64,000 nt of DNA from Diphasiastrum complanatum (Eukaryota > Streptophyta > Lycopodiopsida > Lycopodiales > Lycopodiaceae): assembly GCA_029204225.1 (NCBI GenBank), contig CM055095.1, forward strand, positions 72,015,347 to 72,079,346. Reading direction: 5' to 3'. The notes under the pieces were generated by a model that was not told the origin of the DNA, searched no databases, and saw only the letters and a program-made list of their open reading frames with translations. The translations under genes and the position numbers were made by a program. Of the stretch, positions 48,253 through 60,275 are shown piece after piece. The first letter of the stretch is position 1; each line of letters starts with the position of its first letter.

Positions 48253-51200
48253 AGATAGGATTGATTTATTGAGGTAGAGATCTGATGAGCAGCTTTGGGC
48301 AAAAATCAGAGTCGCACAACTTGCTAAAGACAAGAGAGTCCTTCCCCAAAGATCACAGAAGCAAAAGTTTCTTAGCTGAATTCCACAGTAGCTGTCTTAA
48401 CGTCACAGCTTATGATCTTACGGAGCTTGACATAAGTAGAGTGAAATATACCCACTTGAGCTGGTAGAAAGACCAGGGTGCATCTGAGAATGTTAAGCAG
48501 CAATTTGAAAGAAAAAACAGCACCTTGGCAGCAAACTAGTCCCGGGCAAGAAGAATCTCAGCAGTAGTTCCACAGCTTGATCCTTGAGAGAAGCATTCAT
48601 GCTCAGGAGAAGCCACAGGTCAAAGGGAAGACATTTTCATGGGAATGATTGATTCAGCTACACACCCAACAGCCTAACCTTGACACACAGAAAGAGGTTT
48701 CTTCTTTTTGTGGTGTATGGTGACAGGATCCAGCACTCAACCATGGATGAGCACCCCAACATTTGAGCTGCAAAACCAGAGACAGAGGGAGGGAGAGATT
48801 GAAGGCTTTTTGGAGTAGCCAGAGATTTCTCTTGAATGCAAACAGTACCTCCGACTAAATTATGCTGCTGCTTGCCCACAAAAAATCAAAAACTACAAAA
48901 AGAATAACCAAACTGTGATCATGGATCTGTGCTATGCTTTTCTAACACAGGATGCAGGATACAATTTTATGCAATTATTGGTTACTGTCTTGAACTACAT
49001 CCAAAGCTAGAGGATAAGTCCCTTTTGCAACTATTGCTGATTTCAGTGAAGGAGTTGATTGAATCCCAACTTTAGTTTTTGTAGCTTCCTCCCCCAGCAG
49101 CTCATACCAGGAAACCACCTTGGTTTGGCCTCTTCCATCTACTGCTATTGGCTGTGGAGAGACTGGAGAGGAACCACAATCTCACCAGCACTAGGTGTGG
49201 AGTGTGGAGAAGATGTTATAGATGGACAAAAAGTCTAAAGACCACCTTTGTGTGCTGAGCTCAGTGAAGCTCCTTACCTGGTACAAAACAAACAGGTCCC
49301 TCCTTTCAAAATGAATGATATGGCTAAAAAATTTCTTTTGTTGAAAGGTATTTTTCCATTTGGAAAACAGTCCTTTTCACCTTGGAATTTCACAGACATA
49401 ACCTTCAAATGACGTGCAATTTTTAAGTGTTCCTTTCGAATGAACCAATGTATGAAGATTTTGAGGAGAAACCCATGTTCCCAATTTGAAGTGTCCTCTC
49501 ATGCAACATTTGACTTTCCAAATTTCTTTTTGCATAGAAAAGAGCTTTTTTAAACTGCCTTTCAAAGACGGGTGCTTTTAAGATTGTATTGGGCTAAGCT
49601 ACTCTTGTAGATAAACCGGTGTTAAGGAAAGCCGGCAAGGTATAGGAACTAAATCGGCAACTTTCTCCAAAAACCGATTGTCAAAAATGTGTAGGAAGTT
49701 GACTTTTATAAAACTGGTAACTTATTTTATATTGAAGAAAAATTTTGTTTGTTGTTTTCATATGCAAAGAATTTGTGTGTAGTTAAGTAGGTAGATCCAT
49801 ACCAAACTTGGGTTACACAGTCTTATTGAGGTAATATAATTTATTGATGTGAATCTCTAGTGTTTTGACGACAAGCAATTTGAGAAGCAGGATTTCGAAG
49901 GCAAGAATTTTTGAGAAACTGACAACTTCAAGTAAATGCAAAAAATTGAAAGGAAATCTCGAAGAGGTTTTCCAAGCATTCCAAACATTGATATAAACTC
50001 ACCTAGTGGGTTGTAATGATTCGGAAGATGGTTCCAGCTCTACACGTAGTGCTAAGGATTGGGGTTATCTCTTATTGTTGTTCATTCTTGAGGTTCATTA
50101 CATCATGCTAAAAATTACATTTATCATGAATGTGCATGGAGAACATAATTTCACAGCTTACAAGTTTAGGGCCTAGGCCCAAATTTCTTGTTTTTTACAA
50201 TTACATATATGTCATTGACAATTTAGTGGCATAAGTTAAGAACGTGCATCTCGGTTTCTAAGAGGTCTTGAAACTAGGACCAAAGACACTTTGGATGCCA
50301 AGCTAACCGAACTAAGCTAATCTTATCTCTTATAAGACATTTAAAAAACACATTACAACCATTAGAATTTTTTTTGAAACACATGACAACCCGTAAAAAG
50401 TCAAAATGTGTGGCTCAGGTAAAACGTTTTAAACATAGAAGGGGGAATTCTTGGTGTCTTTTATGCTTGGAAAATGATCATATAATTATGTGGCATCAAA
50501 GACCTGAGTTCTACTCCTAGTTTGTATATGAAGAGGAGCGTCATGCTCCAAAAGTGAAAAGACCAAACTTTGTACATATACTTGATGTGCATCCCACAAT
50601 ATTGAAAAAAAAGGAGGAGTCTAGGCATTTCGTGGTGAAGTGTACCAACAAACAAGAAAAAGAAGCCTAGCTACAAAAGAAAAAAGACAAGAGAAAGGTA
50701 GAAAGTGATGTAACATAATTCAAACTGAGGAAAACGGGTCTTAGGCTCTAAGCTTAAAGAAGACAAGATTTTGGATCAAGTAAAAAGTGAAGAAGATTTG
50801 TGTATATTATATTTCAATGCATGCATGCAGAGTGGAAAACTAGCTACTAGGCCCTTGAAGAAAAACAAAAAAAGGAATTATCTTGGTCCCACATGGGCAT
50901 ATATGGTGTCATCTCTTTTGTTTGTTAGATTATATAATTCAAGGAGGATATAACTTTGATGCTAATTGATATTTTGAGCTTTAACCGAAGGTCGAAATAC
51001 CTTACTATGTCTTGGAGGCATTTGGACATTTTCCAAAGGAGAGAATCCAACCATTATCATGGATTATGGTTTTTTCAAAGCTTTGGTCATAAGGGAATGG
51101 CAAAGGTATTTTCAATCATACAAATTTATTCAAGATTGAGATATACTTCCTGTGGTTGAAAGCAAGTCAACGAGATATGTGTGAGAAACTCAGTTTGAGC

Positions 51201-51959
51201 TAATGCACTATGTTTTTTTTGTTTTAGATCATAAAGAAACCTCCATAGACCAAACCATGTGAAAGCAACCCAAAAAAAACTTGTGGTTGGTCAAAACAAC
51301 CTTCTAGACTACCTAAAATACTTCTCATGCTCCTTGCATTTGTCATAAAAAATCATCAGACAACTTATAAATAAGGGCTGCTCAAATAATTAAGGAAACC
51401 AAAAATTGAACCGATCCACTTTAAAACAAACTTGTAGCTAATACAAAACTATTGTCATGCTTCTAGCATTGTCATGAAATAACCATCAAGCAATACAATC
51501 AAAAGGGTCGTGTAAACAAAGTTTTAATGGAGAAATCAAATTTTTAACCCTTCACACAAGAGAAACGAAGCTATTGAAACACTCTAAATTTTGCATTCAC
51601 TGTGGAAATTTGTAAGACTTGAAGAACATGTATTCTTTAAGCAAAAATCCATATATGCGTTAAGTTAATATGGTGTCAATATTATTTGAAACCATAGAGC
51701 TCTTTCCTAATCCCTTTAATGTAAGGTACAATGATCAGTAGTAATCATTTGTGAACCATAGTTAAATAGGGAGGTAAGGGAGAGAAGTTGTGAGTTGATA
51801 ATGGAAGAAATGTGTAGGTATTAAGTTGTTGGTGCTAAAGTTGATAGCAACAAGTGGATTATTTTGAAGGTTTTGGTAAAGAAATAAATTTTAATGGAAA
51901 TTTTGCATTAGTTAAGTGTGGAAATATCCCATTCAACAAAGCAATAAAAATGATGCGCA
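48253..51959. other. Promoter side of the DUF gene and gene-free sequence
   Basis: The first kilobase (48253-49300) should hold the 5' untranslated region and promoter of the DUF630/DUF632 gene; the family often has an untranslated first exon. No TATA box can be assigned with confidence. From 49300 to 51959 the sequence is AT-rich with short frames only. Confidence 0.5.
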
Positions 51960-54595
51960 AAAAAAAAAACAGTCCTCCCATTTATCTTTCAATGATGGAC
52001 ATCTCCATAAACTGCTCTTTTCCCTCTCCTCTCTTGTATGATGACTCCGTGTCCCTTTATTCTCCTCTGTACCAAGAAGAGCTTTTTGCTGCGCTTAAAA
52101 CCCTCCATAGAGATAAAATCCCTGGCCCTGATGACGTCACTCCTGATTTTTTCCTGGCACATTGGGATTTGGTCGGCCCTTCTCTCCTTTTTGCCATTAA
52201 CTCTACGTTATCCTTGGGCTCCTTCCCTTCCTCTTTTTTGTAGGGCCTCATTAAACTGATTCTGAAAGTTGCGTCTCCTTCCATGCTTTCTGATTTTCAT
52301 CCTCTCACAATGCTCAATACTTCCTACAAAATTGTCACGAAAGCCATTGCCAAAAGGGTTCCCCCTTTTCTTCCCTCCCATTTCTCCACAAGCCAATCTG
52401 GTTTTATTAAGAGCATATCTCTTTTTGATAACATCTTGAATGTTTGGCCTGCCATCGATTCTTCCCTTTGGTTCAATTACTCAACCCTTGTTACTAAGAT
52501 CGATCTTGACAAAGCTTTTGACCGTATTAGCTATAATTATCTCCTTATTTGTTGCTTTGCCTTTGGCCTCCCAGACTACTTTCTCAATCTTATCCGTGCA
52601 CTTTTTCCCTCTGGTTCATCTTCCATTCTTTTTCAAGGAGTGCTATCCTCATCCTTCTCTATTACTTGTGGTATAAAACAAGGTTGCCCCCTTCTCCCCT
52701 ACCTCTTTATTATTGCTATAGAAACTCTGATTTTCCACTTCCACCAAGTTAACTCATCGTCTTCTTTTCAACCTTTCATATTCCATTGCGTGCCTCTAGA
52801 ACCTCAGCTTTTTGTTGATGATCTTGCTTGCATCATTGAAATCCATCAGCCTTATGTCTCTCTTCTTCTCCAAGAGCTAAAAGGCTTTTGTTTTGTCTAT
52901 AATTATTTGATACATTTTAAGAAATATGACCTCCTTGTCCTTTCTCACGATGTTACTCCACCCTGGTGCCAGGAGCTTGGCCTGAATGTTCTCCTGCATG
53001 GTAACATATTCAAGTACCTTGGCTTCTCCCTTGGGGATTCTCTTTCCAATAAAGACAGAATCAATTGGATTATTGATAGGATTAGAACCAAAATCTTGTC
53101 TTGGAATTCTTCTAGCTTAATGTTCCCTGTCAGACTTGTAAAAAATCCAGAATGTTCACACATGTGGGGAACCACCAAAGAAGTGTGAATGATCTTACCA
53201 AAGTTTTGTGTTAGCACCTAGACCGCATGGAGAGTGAAAATCACAATCTACCGCATGAAGAGTGAAAATCACAATCTACCTCAAGAATATAAGGCTAAAT
53301 CACAATCTAGAATGCTATTGATCAAAGCTACATTAATTTTACACATGCGGGGAAAGTACACAAGCAATAAATGTATGAAGAATACTTCAAACTCGAGTTA
53401 GAGAGAGAATCACAATACAAGCAATGAATTATAAGATCCAATTTGACATGAATTTGCTACAATGCTTGATTTATCATCAAGAATAGTGAGGATTGTCACT
53501 TACATTTATGGTGGATGTAATAGCTCGAGGTAGCACTAGCCTCCAATCACCATTTTACACTTCTAAGTGTAGTATCTACCAAAATATTGACACATATCAC
53601 TATGCATGCATGATTATCCACCTACTTTCTACATGTGGCAAATTCTACACTACTAATGTACAAATTCACTTGCATGTGTCCATGACAACTCTTGTATGGC
53701 TTGCATGTCACTTTGGAAAATTAGGACTTTATGCATTTATGGTACCTCGAGTTTCTACTAGCCCAAATTTGGCCATTTCATGATCTAAGTCTACATGCAC
53801 GTCACATATGACAACTAGACTTTAATGCATGTGATGTAGCTCGAGTTCCTACAAGGCTAATTTTGAGATTTACAAGTTATAACACTACATGCAAGATGAA
53901 AATCTTCATCAAACCCAAAAGTCAAGTTGAATGGCTTTTTAATTTTTAGCACCTATCGTCCCCAAGCACATTATCTCATCCTACTTTACACAATTTCTTT
54001 TTATTTGGTTTCTCCCTACCTCTTACTCCCTTATTATAGCCAAAACTTTCAAAAATGTTCTTGTGGAATAACAGCCCTAGTTTTTTTAACTGGCATATTT
54101 GTATGACCCCTAAAAAAATGGGTGGGTTGGTACTTCTTGATCCTTCTATTACTTCTCTTTCTCTCCTTTTTAAACATATCCATGCCAACTTTGTGTCCCC
54201 CCAACCTTGGGCTCTTATGATGTCGACAACCTTCCTCCTCTCCCTTTTGTATTGTCACCAATCCCCATTCTTCTTTTCTTGAATTTACTCGTTTCACTTT
54301 TTTTGTCTCCACATCTCTGCCCCCTTTATTCAAGTCTATTCAGAATGTCCTTCTTTTGATGAGAGAACTTACCTACTGGACGGGTAGTAATTTCATTCCC
54401 CTCTTGAATCCCTTTGGTTCTCCAAAGCTATTATCATCAACTCTAAGGCTCTTGCCTTTATCAAAAGGAGACTTCGTCTTAACTTTAGTTGTAAAGGTAT
54501 TGTCAAGTGGGAGCATATCATGAACTCTATTTACTCTCTCAGCCTCTCCTATCTCAGGATCGAACTTGGTATCTCCTCACTACCATATTTTCATT
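51960..54595 (+). pseudogene. L1-type LINE ORF2 relic (reverse transcriptase), 5'-truncated, with internal insertion
   Basis: Begins inside ORF2: the endonuclease is absent, the usual result of incomplete reverse transcription. The RT reads continuously from about 51975 to 53145 with one in-frame TAG at 52241-52243. Blocks: FAALKTLHRDKIPGPDDVTP, then FSTSQSGFIKSISLFDNIL, motif A KIDLDKAFDRIS, motif B GIKQGCPLLPYLF, and motif C LFVDDLAC, where plant L1 RTs usually have F-A-D-D. FKYLGFSLGD marks the start of the thumb. The frame is lost at 53145 and recognisable L1 sequence returns near 53955 (SYFTQFLFIWFLP) and 54055 (MFLWNNSPSFFNW, then CMTPKKMGGLVLLD). At 54596 a gypsy element begins. Confidence 0.9.
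53146..53954. mobile_element. About 810-bp insertion in the L1 relic, class unknown
   Basis: The L1 reading is interrupted after PVRLV and resumes 0.8 kb later with the next expected block. The intervening sequence has no coding frame. It contains a short local repetition (GCATGGAGAGTGAAAATCACAATCTAC and a near copy, about 53223-53280). Ends and target duplication could not be fixed. Confidence 0.55.
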
Positions 54596-56400
54596 CTAGA
54601 TTTTGCGGAGTTAGCACGACCAATCTACAAGCTCACAATGGAAGCACATTGGATGGAGGAAGCCCTATAGGCTTTCCAGAAACTTAAAGATGCATTGGTC
54701 TCAGCACCGATAGTACACCCACCCAATTGGTCCATAGAGTTTCATGTGCATGCGGATGCATTGAAGTATGCAGTGAGAGCAGTCTTAACCCAGCCAGGTG
54801 AACACAACAAGGATTTTCCAATCTGATTTGCTAGCCGACACCTCAGTGATTTAGAGATAAACTATTTGACCATAGAGTGGGAGGCACTGGCTATGATCTA
54901 TGCGGTGAAGAAATTTTGACATTTTTTGATGGCCACACATTTTGCTTTTTCTACGGACCATCAACCCTTGATTTATCTTGTTAATAAAACTTGCAACACA
55001 AGGAGAATCACTCATTGGTTGGAGTTTGATTTTCGGATAGTGGTTTGCAAGGGGAAGCAGCACTATATGGTAGATCATGTGTCGTGAATCAAGGGGAAGG
55101 AAACTGCAGGACTACCCGACAATGAGCTACCAGACACTGCCTTGTTTCACATTGACATTGTACCTGAATGGGCTACTAACATTGTTGAGTATCTTATGCG
55201 GGGCCAACCGGATAAATCCCTACCCAAGGCGGAACAACGAAAACTGATTCTAAAAGCTAGACCTTATCAAGTTTATTGTTGGCCAATTATATCGAAGGCC
55301 AGATGAGATTCTTCGAATATGTATTCTTCCACACAAGGCCACCCAAATTATTTCAATTTTGCATGAAGGCATGGGTGGTGGACATTTTGCATCTGACATT
55401 ACAATTTGGAAGATTCTCCAATCAAGATGCTGGTGGCCAACAATACATAAGGATATGAATGAATACTTGAAGAAGTGCAATGTGTGCCAGAGAGCTAGGA
55501 GGCCAACAAGGTTGAACTATGATCTTTTACACCCAGTTCTAGCTCAAGCACCATTTGAGAAGTGGGGATTGGACTATATTGGTCCTATTCATCCTACCGC
55601 AAGAAGTTCACAGCCCGATATATCATCGTGGCTACAGATTATCTCACCAAGTGGGTCAAAGCCAAGGCAGTGCAAACAATTGACACTCGAGCAATGGCCA
55701 AGTTCCTGTATGAAAATATCATTGTGTGCTTCGGATGCCCTGCGGAAATAGTTAGCGATTATGAGAGCCATTTCGTCAATGAGACCATCAAGGCCATATT
55801 GGAGGAATTCTTCATGATCCATCGATTCAACACACCTTATTATCCTTGTGGTTATGGGTAGGCGGAATTATCCAATAAGATCTTGTGTAGCGTGATCACA
55901 AAAATAGTTGAAACTAGCAGATCTGATTGGGAACACAAGTTACATGCTGCTTTGTGGTCATTTAGAATAGCTTACAAGGGAAGCACTGATCACACACCAT
56001 TTCAACTGGTTTATGGTCAAGATGCAGTAATGTCAGTAGAGTTTTTGGTACCTTGATTGAGAATTGCCACAACAAACATCTTGATGAATCCAAATCTCTA
56101 CAATTGCGCCATGAAGCATTACATAAACTTTGTGAGATGCGCTTACTAGTTGTACATGCATTGGCGGTTGAGAAAGAGCGACGCAAGGCATGGCATGATC
56201 ACCTACTGCACAAGAAGGATCTTCGATCAAGAGATCTAGTCCTCATGTATAAAACTAAAGCGATCAAGGAAAAGTTGAAGTTCACAAGCAAAGGCCCGTT
56301 CCAAATAAAGGAGATCCTCAGCCATGGAGTCGTGAAACTTGAATAGTTAGATGGGATGCCATTCGACACCCCCATCAATGGTAGCTGACTTCACAAGTAT
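54596..56400 (+). pseudogene. Ty3/gypsy RNase H and integrase (gypsy family B, copy 2)
   Basis: Starts within RNase H (DFAELARPIYKLTMEAHW), with the acidic motif EFHVHADALKYAVRAVL. It continues through the tether region and VPEWATNIVEYLMRGQPDKS, nearly identical to copy 1. The integrase zinc-binding region ends with CNVCQRARRPTR. In the core, the expected catalytic acids are present in KWGLDYIGPI, EIVSDYESHF and AELSNK, but a stop precedes AELSNK (55860-55862). After a stop at 56056, the C-terminal part (56053-56346) has KDLRSRDLVLMYK and GPFQIKEIL. RT is missing. Copies 1 and 2 are in opposite orientations 25 kb apart. Confidence 0.87.
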
Positions 56401-57337
56401 TGGCCACCTCAGTGAACATATCCAAGATGTGGATGACAAAATACACATACAATGATCAAATCAAGCCTCTTCAAAAGTCATCCCACCCAGATCCAATAAA
56501 ACCAAACCAGATCTGAATGAAATCTAGTCCAGAACCACCTCCTTGTCCTTAAAGTTAAGTTGGAAACTGGCTTCAGCATTATTTCTGCAATGACATCCAA
56601 AGCACCTGCAATTATTGAATGAGGGAGATTCGTTGTGCCATCACTTTTATTTAGTACTATCACAAGCGAAGATCTCTTCACGAAGAGTTCATTTGCCCAG
56701 TAGGACACCTTAATTTGACTGAGGGTGTTACAGATGTTAGAAACAAGATTGCTTTCAATAGTATTAGATGATATTTGTAGCTCCCATAAAGTTGGTTGCG
56801 GAAGTAGCTCCCGGAATGTCTCCCTCTAAATACGTATTGAAAATTGTTGTGTATGTCTTCGCCAAAATTATGCTATAGCTAAACATATTTGTTTTCTTGT
56901 TTTGACGTCATCTATTAAGAGTTGATTTCCAAGCCTCTTCAAAAAATATCTTTCATTCTCTATTCCCATTTCTTACCAGCTCAATAGTCCCTCATTGTAG
57001 CTTTGTCGGGACACAGTGACGAGGTCCATGCTTGGATCATTTGCGTATGTCTCATGCATTGTAGGAAAAACTGCTAAAATATCCAGACTTGAATCTGTGA
57101 ATATATATTATTGCCCTGAAGACTATCCATGTTGGAATCATCTGCTCTTCTGCACACATACTAATCAATCAGACAAAGAGCTCGATCAAACAAATCACGA
57201 TCAGCAAGAAAGACCTAGATCAGCCACAACACGATCAAAAAGAGCATGATCAACAAGAAAGAGATTTATTAGACCAATATTGAGAGATCTTGTGAACGTG
57301 AGTAGAGAGAGAGCAAGAGTGGGAGATCTTTCGAATG
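56401..57337. other. No recognisable gene
   Basis: Possibly gypsy 3' untranslated or LTR sequence; a near repeat GATCAxCAAGAAAGA occurs twice before the microsatellite. There is no convincing frame. Confidence 0.45.
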
Positions 57338-57771
<434 letters not shown>

Positions 57772-57954
57772 CCGACGGCCAGCTGTCCTACAACAAAAAT
57801 TATTAGAAATACACACCTGCAAATCTGTTACAAACAGTCATAGTCTCTTTGTCTCTAGTGGACCCAATTTAGAATGGTAAACAATAAACCTTTTTTTGAG
57901 TGCATTTCTACCCAAAAAAAGTAGTGTCCTTGACAATCCATGTTGTACCACTAA

Positions 57955-58800
57955 ACCATGCTTTTAGCCTAGGAGATCTCTTTGAATCAACATAGTGCTT
58001 AGCTCTATCTGGAGCATTATGGATACTATCCTTTTCCACTTGCAACCTTCTAGATCTTAATAGATTTTGTCCCCATAGTATCTGAAGACCTAAGTTGAAA
58101 ATTGTACATCAACATAAATGGACTATAATTTGTAGCAGGAATGTTTCCTACTATAAGTGTATGTAAACTCAATTAGAGGAATGTGAACTTCCCAACAAGA
58201 TTGCTTGTGAGAAACATATGTGACATTCCTCAACATATCTTCTATAATCTAATTAATTCTTTATGTCTAACCATTTGATTCATAATAATCAAAAGAACTA
58301 AAACTAAGAGAAGTTTCTAGTTTATGGAATACTATTGACCAAGACGTGTCCTATACTTAGAAGCCTTAGTAGTCGACTTAGCTACTATGAATGAAGATAG
58401 CTTAGTTTACTTGTCCACTACAACCCAACTAGAATCATTTTTTATTGTGTCTTTGGAAGTCTAACTACAAAGTCCATCGATATACTCTGTCATCTCTTAT
58501 CATGGATATCCAATGGACCCAACAAACCGCCAACTTTGAGGCATTCAACCTTAGCTAGTTGACAAGGCTTGCATTTAATCACGTATGGCTTAACAGAAAA
58601 TTTTGGCCAATTAAAACTCTCTTCTAAGGAAGTCAGAGTCATGTGTATACTAGGATTTCTTTCACAGGGTATGCAATTACATTCAAACAAAATTTTATGT
58701 TTGAACTCATCATCCTCTGGTACACAAACTTTCCCATTACAAAGTAGCAATCCATCTTGAATCGTAAATTGTTCCACAATCTTCCTATCTTTATTAGTTA
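57955..58800 (-). pseudogene. Ty3/gypsy integrase fragment (gypsy family A, copy 2)
   Basis: Co-linear with 26650-27360. Read downwards from 58777 it gives a QDGLLLCNGKVCVPEDDE block and the integrase zinc-binding region (the H...H part degraded, then CKPCQLAKVECLKVGGLLGP). The lower part (57960-58480) matches family A at the DNA level, for example the ACATAGTGCTTAGCTCTATC word, but has many stops. The upstream part of pol is absent. Confidence 0.82.
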
Positions 58801-58867
58801 GCTAAGACCCTTGTGAACTCGTCTCAACATTATCCTCATTTTTTCTAGTTCGAACAATGTTCATGAA

Positions 58868-59587
58868 ATGGATGTCATTTATGGTTTTGGAAAACAGGTT
58901 TTGGTCAATGGTTTTGATGGTCAAGAGGAAGATCAAGAGGTTGATCTTAATGAGCTTGATCAACACCAATTGGAAATTTTCAATTTGGAGCTAGTCAAGA
59001 GCATCAAAGAAGAATCAAATGGCCAAGGCACTAAGGATCTATTTTTTCAGGTTATTGATGACTCAAGTAAAGGCAAGGGAGCATCAAGGATGTCTTGTTC
59101 AAACCTACTTTACTCATCTAACTTTATGTTTGAGCTATTTTATGTCAATGTGTGGAAATTGTCAAAATTTTGTGAATCTATGATCATCTTTTTGTATCCA
59201 ATGGATCTTGAAGAAGGACTAGTGCTACCTACTAGTTATGAGGAATCTTATGGAGTTGGCTTAGCATCATTTTTTTACTCTTTTCCTCATGTATTTCCAA
59301 GGCTTGATGGTTCTTCATGGCAAGAAGGCAATGGAGGCTCATTCATGGTGGATTTTGACACATACATTTCACAAGAAGTGAAATATGGAGAATATATGCA
59401 AGCAAGCATTCATCACTTTCATTTGTTACATGTTTGCTGCTTTTCTACAGAAATTTCAAAGGTGGAAACATGGAGGAATCATTCCATTCCCATTCTATGT
59501 TATTCTTCATGTACTAGTTTCATCTTGAAATGTAAAATTGATGTAAGAAATAGTGAAAAATCCAATATGGACGAGATCTATCCTTAA
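58868..59587 (+). CDS. Unassigned open frame, 239 codons
   Basis: This is the longest clean frame in the window that belongs to no family I recognise. The first half is acidic and polar (EEDQEVDLNELDQHQLEIFN). The second half is aromatic-rich, with YEESYGVGLASFFYSF and FPRLDGSSWQEGNGG. It has no signal peptide, membrane segment or metal-binding motif that I can point to. It directly follows a gypsy fragment and is followed by a GEEGV-like A/G-rich end (59640-59660) that resembles the junction found in some retroelement-linked ORFs. It could be a decayed extra ORF of a retroelement or a chance frame. The ATG used is the first in frame. Confidence 0.3.
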   Translation: MDVIYGFGKQVLVNGFDGQEEDQEVDLNELDQHQLEIFNLELVKSIKEESNGQGTKDLFFQVIDDSSKGKGASRMSCSNLLYSSNFMFELFYVNVWKLSKFCESMIIFLYPMDLEEGLVLPTSYEESYGVGLASFFYSFPHVFPRLDGSSWQEGNGGSFMVDFDTYISQEVKYGEYMQASIHHFHLLHVCCFSTEISKVETWRNHSIPILCYSSCTSFILKCKIDVRNSEKSNMDEIYP

Positions 59588-59938
59588 GATGGAAATCATT
59601 CTTAAGTTAGATCAAAGTCATGCTGTAAAACTAGCAAGTAAAGTTGAAGAGGGAGTATGAAAATTGTCAACATTTCCTAGCTAGTTTGAGGCCTAAATTG
59701 GCAATTTTTGTACATAGTTTTGGATCTAATCTTTAACATGTGTGAAAGAGGCCTATATGCTTTTATTTTAGTATATATTTCATATTGAAGAAGTCTCAAA
59801 CTTCATGACCTTCAAAATGACACCAAAATCATGTTATTTGGACATATAGGCCAAAATTGGCTATTTTAGGCTACTGGTGTCCTAAAATTGGGTCCTAAGT
59901 TCTAGAGAGAGGAGAGAGAATCATCTCTCTCACCTATA

Positions 59939-60253
59939 TTAGGCTGAAATTCGGGACAACAGGTTGGAGAAACTTATTGTATTGTTTAGAGAGATCAATA
60001 GATCATTGTCACAGTTTCTTCCTCCATTGAGAGCAATGCTTTGAGGCTTCCAAAAGTGGTAGGCTGCTGTTGTAGGGCTGGTATGTTGTTGTTTTTGGCT
60101 GCCATCAGTACCTTTTATTATCTTCTTTTGTCTCTTGAATGCTTTGTCAATTTCATGTGTATCAAAGGTAGCATTAGGATGCTTTGCCATTCCTAGCTTT
60201 TGTAGCTTGTTGTGCAAAGATCTTAGCCGAGTATTTTGGGAGTTTGGATCCAT
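59939..60253 (-). CDS. Unassigned small ORF, 104 codons, cut by an LTR-like copy
   Basis: The minus-strand frame begins MDPNSQNTRLRSLHNKLQKL and is basic, with FDTHEIDKAFKRQKKIIKG near residue 30. It has an even amino-acid composition in its first half. The start lies about 20 bp from the left edge of LTR-like copy D. No family is recognised. It may be the remnant of an exon or gag. Confidence 0.25.
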   Translation of the reverse strand: MDPNSQNTRLRSLHNKLQKLGMAKHPNATFDTHEIDKAFKRQKKIIKGTDGSQKQQHTSPTTAAYHFWKPQSIALNGGRNCDNDLLISLNNTISFSNLLSRISA

Positions 60254-60275
60254 TCAAGATCCACTTTTTTTCACA

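Noticed and set aside
47825-48277. 150-codon plus-strand glycine-rich frame
   Set aside because: Antisense shadow of the proline-rich region of the DUF630/DUF632 exon 1.
48253-48333. In-frame upstream extension of the DUF gene to an earlier ATG
   Set aside because: The family starts at MGC with a myristoylation signal; the 27 upstream codons have no family similarity.
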